Origin: Delphinapterus leucas
Lineage: Eukaryota > Chordata > Mammalia > Artiodactyla > Monodontidae
NCBI RefSeq assembly: GCF_002288925.2
Contig: NW_022098076.1
Location: 79,650,526 to 79,714,525, forward strand
Length of the DNA stretch: 64,000 nucleotides
Direction: 5' to 3'
The notes below the pieces were generated by a model. That model worked only from the letters and a program-made list of their open reading frames with translations. It did no database searches and was not told where the DNA came from. The first letter of the stretch is position 1; each line of letters begins with the position of its first letter. This document shows positions 21,863 to 34,326 of this stretch, piece by piece. The translations under genes and the position numbers were made by a program.

Positions 21863-22319
21863 TAATTCCAAGAAATTCATGTGAGGGAATACAGACAAAT
21901 AGATGCAAAAAATAAACAAAAGTTCATAAAAACTCCCTTGAAATTGATAGAAATGATCTGAAGCTTCAAAGATACCTTCAAGTGTTCAGGTTACCAAAAT
22001 TCCAGTAGCTTCAAGATTAGAAAAGAAATTATACCTAGCATTTGAATGTATAATTGAAAAACTATCCACACAGCCTTTACTATCAAACGTTTACCTATAC
22101 TACTCTTAAAGCAATGAGAAACATATTGATCTATATGTGATCAAAAGAAAATCTGAAAAAATAAAGTGGTTGATTTGTTTGGCTCATGGAGTCATGGGTG
22201 TTTTCCATTCCTGTTTTATTTATGCCATGAGTAATTAAATATATCCTGCTTTCAGCTGTCTGATAATAACTAATAAAGATCAATGTGAATGGGTCGGAAT
22301 GCTTAAATGCCACTGGATA

Positions 22320-22500
22320 ACATCTAGCATTTTCTAAGTGATTACTAAGTACCGGGCATGATGCTTATATGCTTTATATGTATTGATCCATTTAATATTT
22401 ACAACAATCCTGAGAGTTAGGTACCATTTCCATGAAGACTTGACTTACCCAAGATTACACTGTAAGCAGCAGGACCCAGAATCAAGCTCTGGGCCGGCTT
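22320..22500 (+). repeat. MIR/L2-type repeat
   Basis: The layout is MIR-like: TACTAAGTACCGGGCATGATGC, then CCATTTAATATTTACAACAATCC, GAGAGTTAGGTACCATTT and CAAGATTACACTGTAAGCAGC. It is old and diverged. Confidence 0.65.
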
Positions 22501-22878
22501 CTTACCATATCACTACTGATCACACACTGCAAAAAACGTGCGACCCCGACTGCCGCGACGTCCCTACCTGAGTTCTACATCCCCAGAGTACTGGTCGACT
22601 CACAGTTGCTAGCCGTGTGCCTTACGCATCTATTTCTCTGCCTTTGCTCATACTGCTTTCCCCATTGGGAAATTTATTCCCTCTGTTTTCTTTTTTTTTT
22701 TTTTCCTAAACCATATCCTTCATTTGATCCTTAGCTTTAGGTGGATTTTCTCCATGAAATTGTCTAAGATTATTCTAGCCACAGTGATCTCCCCTTTCTC
22801 TGAACACCTTTTACTGTATGCCTAATTAGATACCTGTTATATAAGATTTCAGTTTTTAATGCCTGATAACAATAGCTA

Positions 22879-22885
22879 ATATATA

Positions 22886-22946
<61 letters not shown>
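22879..22946. repeat. Compound (TG)n(TA)n microsatellite
   Basis: An ATATATGTGT entry leads to a TG run and then about 44 bases of pure TA. Very long TA tracts of this type are length-variable and can extrude cruciforms. Confidence 0.95.
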
Positions 22947-22949
<3 letters not shown>

Positions 22950-23710
22950 CTTTAGTAGAGTTTCACATGCATTATCTCATTTTACCCTGACCTCAAACAT
23001 AGTTTTCATTACAGTGATTTCACAGGTTCAAAAGTCCAAGTGTCAGAGTACCTGGATTGTTCAAGGAACCACTTGGTAAGTGGTGGACTGGAACTTGAAG
23101 TCTTCTAGCTTCAAACCTCATGTTCTTCCTTAAAACTCAGGTCTTGTAGCCCAGATATCTATAAATGTATATAAGTCAGCCTCACCAACTAAAGTGTAAT
23201 TTCCGTGTTTTAATTTCCTCCATTTCTCTCACTCCTACCCCTGTACTTAGTAAGATTTAGAATAATTGTTTATTCATTGGATGATCTTTGCCTCCTGAAC
23301 CTCAGAGCATAATACAACAACAATAACAGTAATAGCTGATGTTTCCTAATCTCTGTTTGTGGACCAGGAATTATGCTCAGCACTACTCAGGGACTGCAAA
23401 TGAGGACACTGGGCATTAGATTAGGGAATTAGAAAAATAATGCCGACCTATCTTCAGTTGGATTTCTGTTTGAACTTGGTTGATAATAAACTCCCAATAT
23501 ATGTTAGTTGGTGTTCATACCTAATGCATGGTTCCTTGTCAGATATTTGTACATGTATTTTTCCTCATTTAAGTTTTTTAAAAAAGTCTATGAGAAATTA
23601 CTATTTTATGCTCATTTTTGGAAGAAGAAAATGAGTTTAGAGAGATTAAGTAACAAGCAGAAGGTCGAAGCAGGTTTCAATCCAGCAAACTAACTCCTGA
23701 CTTTTAATAA
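22950..23710 (+). repeat. Several MIR-type fragments
   Basis: Three MIR-like blocks are visible: 22960-23120 (TTTCACATGCATTATCTCATTT ... CTTCAAACCTC), 23320-23400 (AATAGCTGATGTTTCCTAA ... ATTATGCTCAGCAC) and 23560-23705 (GAGAGATTAAGTAACAAGCAG ... TTTCAATCCAGC). Each is incomplete. Confidence 0.5.
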
Positions 23711-25010
23711 CCCTTTATCACAAAAAGCAGACATTTCTAAGACTTGTGTTTTGGGTGCACATATATTTATTTGTAACTATTTAAATATATGTGTATTCAA
23801 GTTTTCAAAACTGATCTAATGTCTAGAATATCAGATCTTCTGATGTCATGACGTCGACAGGACTGCAGAAGTTCCCAAGCAGAGGATATCGTCAGAGAGA
23901 CAAATATCAGATCTTTTGTTCTTCTTGGTTGCAGGCTCAGGAGCTGTCTCAGAGCACCACACCATCAGAGAAAATGACTGTCATGATGTTTGCCCAGCTG
24001 GGGTGGAGGTGGATCAGGGGAGGCCCGCTGCCTCCCCTGGAATGCAATGAAGTTCACTTCTCTGAACCAGTTTGCCTACCCTGGCAGCACACGTGACATG
24101 AAAAATGCAGGTGCCTCCATCAGGCAAGTACTGCTGGGTAATTCCCAGTTGTCTGAGGGTTCTTTGGCACACTCTCAGTAGCTGACACCGGAACAGTAAG
24201 TAATCTGGTTTTCAGTGAGGTAATTATCCAGCAAACCTGCACCGTCCGGACACCTAAGCAGCGTGTTACGACATATGGAACAAACGGCACACCTGAGTGA
24301 GCTTACAGTCGCTAAAACACTATTATCTTTAATCACAATAATATGTCAAAATGATTGCTCTATTTCTGTGCAGGCTTAAACCACCTGCTCCACAACCACA
24401 TTGTAGGTATTTGCTCACTCTTTTTTAGGATGCTGGGGACCTTGAAAGTGATTTTTTACTTATAAGTTAGTTCAGGAACATACCCACTAGAGTTTGGTCC
24501 AGATTCACAGCTTCCGAATCAGGGACTTCCTCTGCCCAAGGAGACCCAAGGCTAAGAATCTTTGACCTCACCACAAAGTGTTCCTCTTTGCAGGAATTAG
24601 GTGGAAATTTCATATGAATCCTTTCACCACTGAGCAAACTTTCAGCTTTTTTACAGAGAAATAATACAGAAATATCTAAAGATATAAGCATTTCAGAGGC
24701 TGGTGGATAATGGCTGTTCTTTTTTCATTAGTGATCACAAGCCCCTTGACAGTGGAGAATTCATTGAATAGTCGGTGATCATCCTCTAGAAATTTTCTGA
24801 ACGCTTTGCTGAAGTCAATCAACTTAGAAATAATAACTAATTTCTAGAGCCATCTTGCCAATGTGGAGAAGTTTATTATACATATGTGTTAGTTTACTAG
24901 AAGTAAATCTGGCATAAGGACCAAGTCCAAATTCAGGGTATTTGTTTTTCTTGAAAGCAATTCTCCCTCTCCTTTAGACAACATTTATCAATTTACTTAG
25001 CCCCTCCATG
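23711..25010. other. Unassigned sequence with no recognised gene
   Basis: No family is recognised. 24180-24300 has more CpG than its surroundings. Confidence 0.3.
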
Positions 25011-26500
25011 CCTCAGGTTTCCTTCCATTCATTAATTAGCAAGTATTTGTTGAGTCTCCCATGTGCCAGACTGTAAGCTTTGTAGATAAAATGGCAAAGA
25101 AATGGACAAAAAAAAAAAAAAAACCTTGCCTCACAGAGCTTACATTCAAGTGGAGGAAAGTGTACAATGAACAAACAAATATGTAAGTGTAATATATAGA
25201 ATGTCAGATAGTGAGAAATTCTATGAAAAATAAAACAGTAAAGAAAATAGAGAATCCTAGTGTAGAAGGGCATGAAAGACATTATAATTTTAAATGGGGC
25301 TGTTCAAGACTTTTCCTAAGAAGGTGACATTTGAGCCAAGTTCTGAAGGAGTGAGAGAATGAGCCATGTGGATATCTGGAGGAAAGCATTCCAGAGGAAA
25401 AAGGAAATGCAAAGGCCCTGGGCTGCGAGGACACCCGGTGCATTCCAAAAATGGCAAGGTGACCAGTGGGGCTGGAGCTGAGTGAGCAAAGGGGAGGCAT
25501 CAGGAAGCCAGATCTTGTCAGGCCTTTTAGGACATCATAAGGACGTGGGTTTAAAGCACCAGACTGAGCATCAGAGCTTAGAGTGTTTGTTTTCAGCAGA
25601 GTGGCATGATCTGACTTGCCCTTTAAAAGGATTATGCTAATTCCTGTGTGGGGATTAGATTATAGGGGAACATGAATGCAACTGCTTACTCAACAAAGGA
25701 CATCGAGTAGCAGCCATTGCAATAATCAAGGCACAAGACAACTATGGCTTGTACTGAAATAAGACCGGTAAATATTGTTGAATTCTAGATATATTTTTGA
25801 GGTAGAGTCAACAGAATGTCAATGGAATGAATGTGGGATATGAAAGAAACAAAGGATGACTGCAAGATTTTGGCTCAAGGAAATAGAAGGATGGAGTTTC
25901 CCTTTCCTGAGATGAGGGAGACAGTGTGAAAAGCAGGTTGGCTAGGCAGCAGTGTGGGAGGAAACACTGTGGAAATCAGGAGTTCCAGTTGGGAAATGAT
26001 GGGTATGGTCAGACATCCAAGTAGACATGATAAGTAGTTGGTTCTATGACTCTGGAGGGCAGGGGACAGATCTGCACTGAGAATAGAACTCTGGGAGTCA
26101 TCAGCATAGAGGTGACATTTTTAACTCAGACTAGATGAGGTCATCAAGGGGTAAGCCTCTAAAATTCAATCATCTATGCAATAATGAGGAAGCAGAGAAG
26201 GAGACTGAGGAAGAGTTGCCAGTGATGTGGGAGCACTTTGAGCACTGATGACAGGGTGTCCAGGAGGAGGAACTGAAAAGCTCTGTCAAGCTCTGCTGAG
26301 GTCTCATGACATGAGGATGGAACTGACCACCAGGATCACAATGCTGAGATCACTGATGACCTTGGTGAGCGTCTTTTCTTCCAAAGAGAATAAGAAGAAT
26401 TGAAAAGAGTATAGACAGTTCTTTCAAGAAGTTTTGCTCTGAATGGGGACCAAGGAAAAGGACAATAGATGAAGAGGGATATGAAGTCAAGACAGTTTTT
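25011..26500 (-). mobile_element. L2 LINE, long minus-strand copy
   Basis: Read on the plus strand it begins with the reversed L2 3' end (AAGTATTTGTTGAGTCTCCC, GAGCTTACATTCAAGTGGAGG). It continues through GTGACATTTGAGCCAAGTTC, AAAGGCCCTGGGCTGC, GGAGTCATCAGCATAGAGGT and GAGGAAGAGTTGCCAGTGATG to AAGAAGTTTTGCTCTGAATG near 26440. The order is collinear with the reverse complement of L2 ORF2 plus 3' UTR over about 1.45 kb. No open frame remains. Confidence 0.75.
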
Positions 26501-26504
26501 TAAA

Positions 26505-27010
26505 AAATCAGCTTAATTGAGGTGTGACTTACATACAATACAACTCATCAACTTCCGGTGTATAGTTCAATGAGTTTTGACAAATGTGTACATCTGTGTG
26601 AGTGCCACCACAATCCAGATGCAGAACAGTTTCATCCCCTCAAAAACCTCTTAGGTGCCTCTTCCCATCAATCGGCCTCTCATCCCCAGACCCGGGAAGC
26701 CACTGATCTGTTTTCTGTCACTATAAATGAAATTTGTCTTTTTTAGTTTCACATAAATGGAATCATCCAGTATTTCATCTTTCATGTCCAATTTATTTTG
26801 CTCAGTATATTGTTTCTGAGAATTACCCACGATGATCTGTGGATCGGTACGTACTTCCTTTCCATTGCTGAGTAGTATTCCATTGCATGGATATACCACA
26901 GCTTCTTTATCTATTTACCTATCGATGGACATGTAAGTTGTTTCTAGTTTGCGCTCTTATGAATAAAGCTGCTATAAACATTCATGTTGAAGTCCTTTGT
27001 GGATTTTTCA
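26505..27010 (-). mobile_element. Older L1 3' end (ORF2 C-terminus and 3' UTR)
   Basis: On the plus strand it reads as the reverse of an L1 3' portion: TTAATTGAGGTGTGACTTAC, TCCATTGCTGAGTAGTATTC, then CTATCGATGGACATGTAAG. The last is the reverse of the ORF2 C-terminal segment that includes CCATCxAxxGATGAATGG-type sequence. It is 5'-truncated at about 27010 and abuts the L2 on its left. Confidence 0.75.
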
Positions 27011-30000
27011 TTCAAGCAGATGTTTTTGCTTAAGATCAAAGAAATTTGGGATTTACAATTTCAGTTATGGCAGTGCTGAGATTGTGAGTTTGTCATAAAA
27101 TCTTAGTACTGGGATGATATAGCTCCTTGGACAATAAATAAGCATCCTTCACCCATCGTCATTTATTCAGTATTGTACTCTAGCAACTCATGAGGATATT
27201 GACTTTGCCCTCAAGTAACACATCATCTAGTGAAAAAAACGAAAGTGTAAATAAATTGAATGAGGGTAGGTCTATGAACAGAATGGGCAATAAACTCAAA
27301 GGACTCATTCTCCAGAAAGACAAAAGTGGCCACAACTATAACTTGGCTTAAGGAAATGTTTGTAGATAGTGATATCATGAGTTATCATGTAAAGAACGAA
27401 CATACCAATGTTAAGTAAAGTCAGGTATGCTTACGGTACATTCCTAACCCTGAAGACCATCGTCACCTTCCCCACCAACTGCACCCAGCATGCTTTCTCA
27501 GAAAGCCACCATGGATGCATTATTAGCAAAGGGCAGCCTTCCCGTGATCTGATGACCAACCACTAGTGTGTGATCAGAGAAGCTTAGCATGTGTTGCTTC
27601 TAGTCCTGCCTGATTCACCTTTAGCATGATCTAGGATAACCCTCCTAACTTTCTACGCCCTTATTTCTTTTTTTGCGAAGTGTAAATACAACATCTGAGT
27701 GGGATTAATGGAGAAGTGTTATGGGATGTGTTTCCCGACAACAAAGTGAAGTGTGAGAACGGACAGCAAAATATTAGTGTGGGGACATGAGTTTCTCTGT
27801 GTTCCCAAAACTCTTAACTATCAAAAATATACATATTAAACCTACTCCTTGCAACCTACTAGGAGTAGACGGGCCAAAGTAGACTGTCATCTGAGAACTG
27901 ACCTGGCACGTACAACTAGGTTTAGGCATCGTTGAGAGCTGGCCTGATGCTCACAGCTGGGCATGGGGTTTCCTGTTTGACAATCTCCCAGAACACTGGC
28001 CTCAGACACAGTCGCTCTGAGGCCATGAATAAGTGACGCAAAAGAAAAGCACTTCCTAATTTTATCTAAGAACAGACAGAAATACAGTCATTATGCAATC
28101 CACAAAATACCAAACAATCCAATTGCTCATAGCTAATATGATTGACTGCTCTTCCTTTACTAATTACAGTTTTATGCTTGCTCTAGACTCTTCTCCCTAT
28201 AGATAAGACTTATTGAGATGCCTAATCATTGAATTGTCCCTGCTTTCTAACAGAAGCCACTCTAGGCCCTCCCCCAAAGTCACCCAACCAAAGTCAAGAG
28301 CCTGTAATAAGTCATTTCTAATACCTTCTCACCAAGACATCCCACAGATCCCCATGTTTTGTGTTCTCCCTTATTGCAATGAGTAGTCAATTCAACATGT
28401 TAATTACATGTATGCCCCTGATGGTCTTTCACCAGAAGGCATTGACAACACATTTGCTCCAGAATTTTCAGTACAAGAAAAGGGAAGCAGGGCTTAAGAT
28501 GTCACATCTCTCAGAAATATTAACACTTAGCAAATCTTACTCTTGTTTAAAAACCTTTCTGGGACAAAGAAGTGATTTCCTACCTGTAAATATAATGTTC
28601 CAGTAAGGAATGGGATGGAGGTGGCAATATTGGGACTGAGAATGTCAACAAGAGTTCCTCCTCTGATTCCTCCCTCATGACCCCTGCCTTCCAGTCCTGG
28701 GCAGTTATAGACACAGCCCAGCCCAGACTCTGATTCAATCAGCCCTGACCAGGGAAGGGATTAACACCAGTGTGTAGAGTCTGGAATCCATCTTGCTGCT
28801 GCAGGCCTGGTATCTTGATGAGCCCCAAGCACCAGGCTGCAGCCCTGTTCTCTCACCAGACTTCAGCCTCAATTTCCTGCTTATTATTCCAGTCTACTGC
28901 TGGGTCTGGAGCTTTGCCTGGAACCTTCACAGCCCACTGGGAAGGGATCCAACACCTTGTGGCACCCTTGCCCTTATCCCTCCCAAGGAGGTTGTAGCTT
29001 GTTCCTTCTATTCCCAGTTGCTGGCAGGGGTACCATTCCAAATGTGTTTATCCTCAGGAGCCATGACGTGGCTGACCTTTCCGACACTGCAAATTGCACC
29101 ACTGGCTCTGGAGCCCTTCAGCTGAGAAAGCTCCCCAGCCCTGGGCCCATCTGGTCCGAGGTTTCTCCAGCACTTCCTCTTGGCCAGTCGCAGCACCCCT
29201 GACCGTTAAGCCCACCCAAGTTATAACAGCCCCAGCTCACCAGACACAGTTTATTCATATGCAACAGGACACCTTCCTTGGCCATCACCCAACAGAGAAA
29301 GTTGCTACAAGAACCAGCCTGCTGAGTCTTTAGGGCTTCCAGACATAATTTTAGATTCAAGAAAACAGCAGGAGACAGGAGGGGGTTGCCTCTTACCACA
29401 TGAAGGAGTGCAGAGCAAGAAGTAGAGTCATTATTCTATGTGCCTAAATCACTTTCCGGGAGCAAATAAATGCAACTTCAAAAACCCGATGACTTAAAAA
29501 TACATAAGGACTTGATCAACACTTGACTATTGGGTACTAACTAGATATCTAACGACCTCATAAGTATTCCATAAATATTTGTTCAACTAATGAATAGGTT
29601 TGACAGAGGGGAAAACTGAAGCCCAGTTTCCACTGCTTTTGCTCGGTATTACTCAGCTAGAGAGCATAGAATTGGAACAGAGCCAAGGTCTCTTAGCTCC
29701 AACTCAACACTCTTTCTACTAGAGTAAGGTCCTCATTAAACAGATATTGGTTAATTCATAACAGCACTAACTTCAAACCCTATTTTTACTGGTCTTCTGT
29801 CTCTAAAATCATTGAAGCTTTCCTAGCTTTTGGAAGCTAATATTGGCTGCCCAAGCTCTTGGTCAAGAAATAGGCCACATATGCACCTAAATTCTGTGGC
29901 AAACTTGGGATAGGAACCCATTCATTACCAAAAGTTTACAAACATTTTTATCATCCAAAAATATTTAAAGATTAAAAAATATTATAAAAACGTGTAGCAT

Positions 30001-30170
30001 TTTCTTGTCCTTGAACCACAGGGTAGAAAGGGGGTATAGGAAACAATGCGTCATGGATGGAAGAGGTGGCAGTGGGCACAGAAAAGGGATGGAAAGTCAA
30101 AGAAACACCTTTGCAAATTTCCTAGTATTAACCCTATCCTCCCCCACATCACTTCAGAAAAGGAGCCTTA
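27011..30170. other. Unassigned region with no gene recognised
   Basis: 29540-29740 has MIR/L2-like order (CATAAATATTTGTTCAACTAATG ... AACTGAAGCCCAGTTT). 28740-29200 is GC-richer with several overlapping short open frames, none with a recognised domain. Exon-like splice signals were not convincing. Confidence 0.35.
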
Positions 30171-30182
30171 AAAGGAGGAGTA

Positions 30183-30517
30183 GGGCTTCCCTGGTGGCGC
30201 AGTGGTTGAGAGTCCGCCTGCCAATGCAGGGGACACAGGTTCGAGCCCTGGTCCGGGAAGATCCCACATGCTGTGCAACTAAGCCCATGTGCCACAGCTA
30301 CTGAGTCTGCATTCTAGAGCCCGCGAGCCACAACTACTGAGCCCATGTGTCTAGAGCCCGTGCTCTACAACAGGGGAGGCCACCGTAGTGAGAAGCCCGC
30401 CCACTGCAGCAGAGTAGCCCCCGCTCACCGCAGCTGGAGAGGGCCCTCGCCCAGCAATGAAGACCCAACGCAGCCAAAAATAAATAAATAAAATTAATAA
30501 ATTTATTTAAAAAAAAA
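30183..30517 (+). mobile_element. CHR-type SINE, long form with extended middle
   Basis: The head is GGGCTTCCCTGGTGGCGC with B-box GGTTCGAGCCC. Repeated CCACA(A/G)CTACTGAG units follow, then AATGAAGACCCAACGCAGCC and an (AAAT)n plus A tail. A 12-base duplication AAAGGAGGAGTA is exact at 30171-30182 and 30518-30529. Confidence 0.94.
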
Positions 30518-30677
30518 AAAGGAGGAGTACACGTCACACCACTGCTCTTCCTGATGTAATCAAGGGTTGCTGGAAAGAACACAACTCTTATTAAAACACA
30601 AACACCAGCTGTGTTAGACCTAACTAATTTACACTTAATTAGAAGTAACCCCTTTAATCAGATGATTTGATTGCCTT

Positions 30678-30838
30678 GCTACTCAAAGTGTGGTCCTCAA
30701 AGGACCAGCAGCTTCGGCATCACCCGGAAGTTTGTAAGAAATGCAGACTCTCAGGCACACCCCACTCCCCCCGAAGCAGAATCTTCAGTCCGCCAAGATC
30801 CCCAGGTGATTCACATGCACTGTGATGTTTGAGAGGCT
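30678..30838. mobile_element. MER5A-like hAT DNA transposon
   Basis: The terminal stretches CTACTCAAAGTGTGGTCC (left) and TGATGTTTGAGAGGCTCTC (right) are degenerate inverted ends. The interior (GCATCACCCGGAAGTTTGT ... CCCCAGGTGATTCACATGCA) follows the MER5A pattern. It is non-coding. Confidence 0.65.
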
Positions 30839-32750
30839 CTCTCGCAGCACTTCTAAAGATGCAAGCAAACTTGACTGGTTCAGGCAAGAGGTCATGTGGT
30901 TCCTAGACGTCTTTAAGGTGGGAAAGACTGCAGAGGATGGAGAAGGTGCCAAAGACAAACTGGCCTTCTTAGTATGTTCCATAAGGACCTGGTGGCCTGA
31001 AAATAGTTGCTTCCACTGGAAATCACCTGGTTGTATAATGGATTGCTAAGACCTGTGAGATTCAACCGATGGTGTTGATGTAAGAACCATATATGCTACA
31101 TATGTACAAGAATTAACTCAGACCCTCGTGATTGGCCTGTCAGCTGCAGTATTGGGCAAGAGAGGTTATGGAACTCTCCAAGGCACCTGAATTACAGCGA
31201 AGGTACACCCAGGTATTAGGAGACCCTTATCCTCATGCTCCTATGATCTGAGTCAGAGCTCTGATTCATGTGCAAAACCCTCCGAACTATGTAAAATGCA
31301 GAAGTATGCAATTAACTAGAGAACGAGAATCAAGAGCTGCTGCTCTAATGAAATAAACCACTTGTTTTTGCTTATTCCACTGAAACCAAATCACCTAAGC
31401 AGTATATTTTTCAACATAATTACTTATGTTTAAGATGCAAATAAAAACAAGAACAGTACTCCAGCCTCTATAATACGTCTCTCTTCCTTTTTTTTAACCA
31501 ACTTTCTACTTGGAAGCCTGACTGCACAAACATCTGAAAGCTTTAATTATCTGTTTTCTCTGGGGTGGAGTCTAAACCTCAAGAATTAACAAAAGTTACC
31601 TCTTTGGCCAGTAGGGAGCAGTGAAGGGCAGCAGAAGAGGAATTGGCTGCAGGCAACAGGCTTCTCCCAGCTGCAGATATAAGCAAACCAATCGCAATTA
31701 GAGACCAAAAAATCAGCTGTTGGGCCTTGTAGGGAGGTAGAGTGCCCTAATTAAGGAGGGAGTGCCTCAGAAAGAGCAGAAATCACCTATATGACCCCAG
31801 AAGAGGGAAGTTGCAGGAAGCAGTTAGAAAGGAAGACAAGAGGGAAACCAGCTGATTGCATCCTGGAGGGGACAGTTCTTGAAGTTCAAGCCCAGGCTGC
31901 AGGCTTGGCCTCATGGAGCTTCTTCAAACAGAGCTAGAATTCATTTCATTTGAGAGAATCACTCAGCATGTAGCCACTACCTCCCACATCATTCTTGCAG
32001 ATGAAGCCCCTATGTCCCCCAGAGGAATGCAGTGAGGGTCGAGGTCTTAAATTGCCAATTACCTACCCCACAATGACAAGAGCTGATGGAGTGTGGAGAG
32101 AGAGAAAGGGGTGGGGGTGGGGGTGAGGAGGAAATCACTCCTCAACCAATCAGAAAGCTTAAAAGCATGATGTCCGTAATATATTCATTTAACCAACCCC
32201 CTCCTTTGTAAGACAACACACCCTTTAACTGTAGGAGTAAATTTGGACCCAGGCAGATCCACAGGGACCGGTCCCAGGGCACTACTTTTGTAAAGATGAC
32301 ATGAGCCCAAGTACTTAAATTTGAATCTGGTTTTCCGAATACTGTTTAAGAATAAACTCCCCTCCCATTTAACTCCTCCCAACAAGTCTGTGCCTACAGT
32401 ACCAAACTTTCTCAATTTTAAATATTCAGTCCTGCTGTACCCTTAATACACACACACTTATCAGGTAACTGTGAGTCAGTGGGAAAAATCTGGTCCCTAT
32501 AAACACGCCTGTCTTCTAGAGAGATCCGACACCTCACAAGCAGTATATATGTGGTTTTTCATGTATACATGAAGTCAGAAAAAAAATTGAATTCTGAAGA
32601 TATGCTTTTGAGGGATATTTATTATGATCTTACGAACTCCTAGTTGTTATTCCTATGTTCTCCACTGAATTTAACGTTCTTAGCCTTTTCAATGTTTTCT
32701 TTGTTTTAAGGCTTTTTGGTCAAAATATTCCAAAGTCTTTATACTAAAAA
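30839..32750. other. Unassigned region with no gene recognised
   Basis: 32100-32130 contains three G-runs (GGGGTGGGGGTGGGGGTG). No repeat family or conserved open frame is recognised elsewhere. Confidence 0.3.
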
Positions 32751-32759
32751 TATCAACAG

Positions 32760-33080
32760 GGGCTTCCCTGGTGGCGCAGAGGTTGAGGATCTGCCTGCCA
32801 ATGCAGGGGACACAGGTTCGAGCCCTGGTCTGGGAGGATCCCACATGCCACAGAGCGGCTGGGCCCGTGAGCCACAACTACTGAGCCTGCGCGTCTGGAG
32901 CCTGTGCTCCGCAACAAGAGAGGCCGCGATGGTGAGAGGCCCGCGCACCGCGATGAAGAGTGGCCTCCGCTTGCCACAACTAGAGAAAGCCCTCGCACAG
33001 AAACGAAGACCCAACACAGCAAAAATAAATAAATAAATAAATAAATAAACTCCTACCCCCAACATCTTAAAAAAAAAAAA
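32760..33080 (+). mobile_element. CHR-type SINE, long form
   Basis: It carries the long-form head (B-box GGTTCGAGCCC), AAACGAAGACCCAACACAGC and an (AAAT)n run of about 30 bases. A further CTCCTACCCCCAACATCTT segment and a final poly(A) follow, so the tail has grown or acquired extra sequence. The flanks TATCAACAG (32751-32759) and ATCAACAG (33081-33088) are a short duplication. Confidence 0.92.
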
Positions 33081-33179
33081 ATCAACAGTACCTCAATCCA
33101 AATTTGTAACACATTTCACAAATGGCCTAGTTAATATGTGCTTAGACTCATAAGCAGTAATAATCACAATAGGTACAAT

Positions 33180-33500
33180 TTCACGACTGCTTGCTCTGTG
33201 CCAGAAACTACTAGGTGCATTATATGGTCTGTTGCTGGAACTTCAACTGCCACTCTGTTGGGCAGATACTATCAGCATTAGAGATGAAGATAAGATTCAC
33301 CAAGGTAAGTAAGTTATTTCTCTCGTAGGCCCCACGGCTTCCTTGGTTAATTCCACACGTAAACATTAAGAGAGAGGGCCACATCACCACAGAGTTGTTG
33401 CCTGCCTACTGTGGACCAGCCTTCTTTCTAGATGTTCAAAAACATTAGCTTATTTAATCCTCACAGGAACCTTGTGAGAGAAGTCTAATTTCTACAGAGA
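33180..33500 (+). repeat. MIR/L2-type fragments
   Basis: Two MIR-like pieces are visible: TGCTCTGTGCCAGAAACTAC near 33192, and GCTTATTTAATCCTCACAGG near 33449. Confidence 0.5.
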
Positions 33501-34312
33501 TGTGGGTGAGAAAACCAAATGTCATAAATAAAATACATAGGAGTACAAAGAAAATAAATTATATTGAAAACAGCTATTTAAATGTTTTTAAAACTAAATT
33601 TATGACACGATACTTTATTTGTTTCTTTATTGTACCTGGCATCAGGTCTAATAATTACTATCCTTTATAAGTGGTGAAGAACATATAAAATAATATGAAA
33701 CTACCTGATTTCTTTTGGTGTCAAAGTTCCCAGATATTGCTAACACTACTGTGGTTTGCAGCCTACATTCTCAATTGAGGGAAATGCTAAATTTCAGATT
33801 TACAGTGCTGAAAATAAAGATGTAATTTTTTCCATCCAAGCTTGTGGATCCTTTGATTCTATTCTCTTCCTCTTGCTCAGACCTTCAGGACAGTTGTTTA
33901 ACTTCAGAATTTTTTTGTATTGTTTACAGGTAAAAAAAAAAAAAAAAAAAACCTCTCATTAACAGGATATTTTGAAATAGATGTGATTTTCCTCCTCAAA
34001 TATCACTTGGTAGTTTTAACTCAAACAAGGTTGAAACACAGCAAAGTTCACAGATTTAAAATATGTTAAAGGGCTTTTTTGTTATGTGACTTTTAAGGGC
34101 TTCACTCTCTTTCCGTTTAGCCTTCATCAAAACTATTTAAAACTACTGCCACATCACTTGATGTTCATTATGCAGTGAATAAATGGAGATATAAATTGCA
34201 GCCAGTCTTCTCTAGAAATCTATAGTGTGGCCTGATTGAACATTTCTCAGGCACTGCGGTTGCAAAAACCAGTTCTCCGTTTGCTGAAATTCTCTGCCTT
34301 TATCGTATAAAA

Positions 34313-34326
34313 CCGCTAGATGGCAC
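34313..34326 (+). promoter_or_regulatory. Strong CTCF-like motif outside repeats
   Basis: CCGCTAGATGGCAC fits the core consensus CCNSNAGRKGGCRS at every position. It lies in DNA I cannot assign to a repeat, so it is a candidate insulator or loop-anchor site. Binding is inference. Confidence 0.5.

Noticed and set aside
28740..29400. Possible exon or short gene in the GC-richer stretch
   Set aside because: The open frames overlap in several frames on both strands, have no recognised domain and no convincing splice-site pair.
32103..32128. Strong G-quadruplex
   Set aside because: Only three runs of three or more G are present, as at 63836-63857, so a canonical four-run G-quadruplex is not supported.
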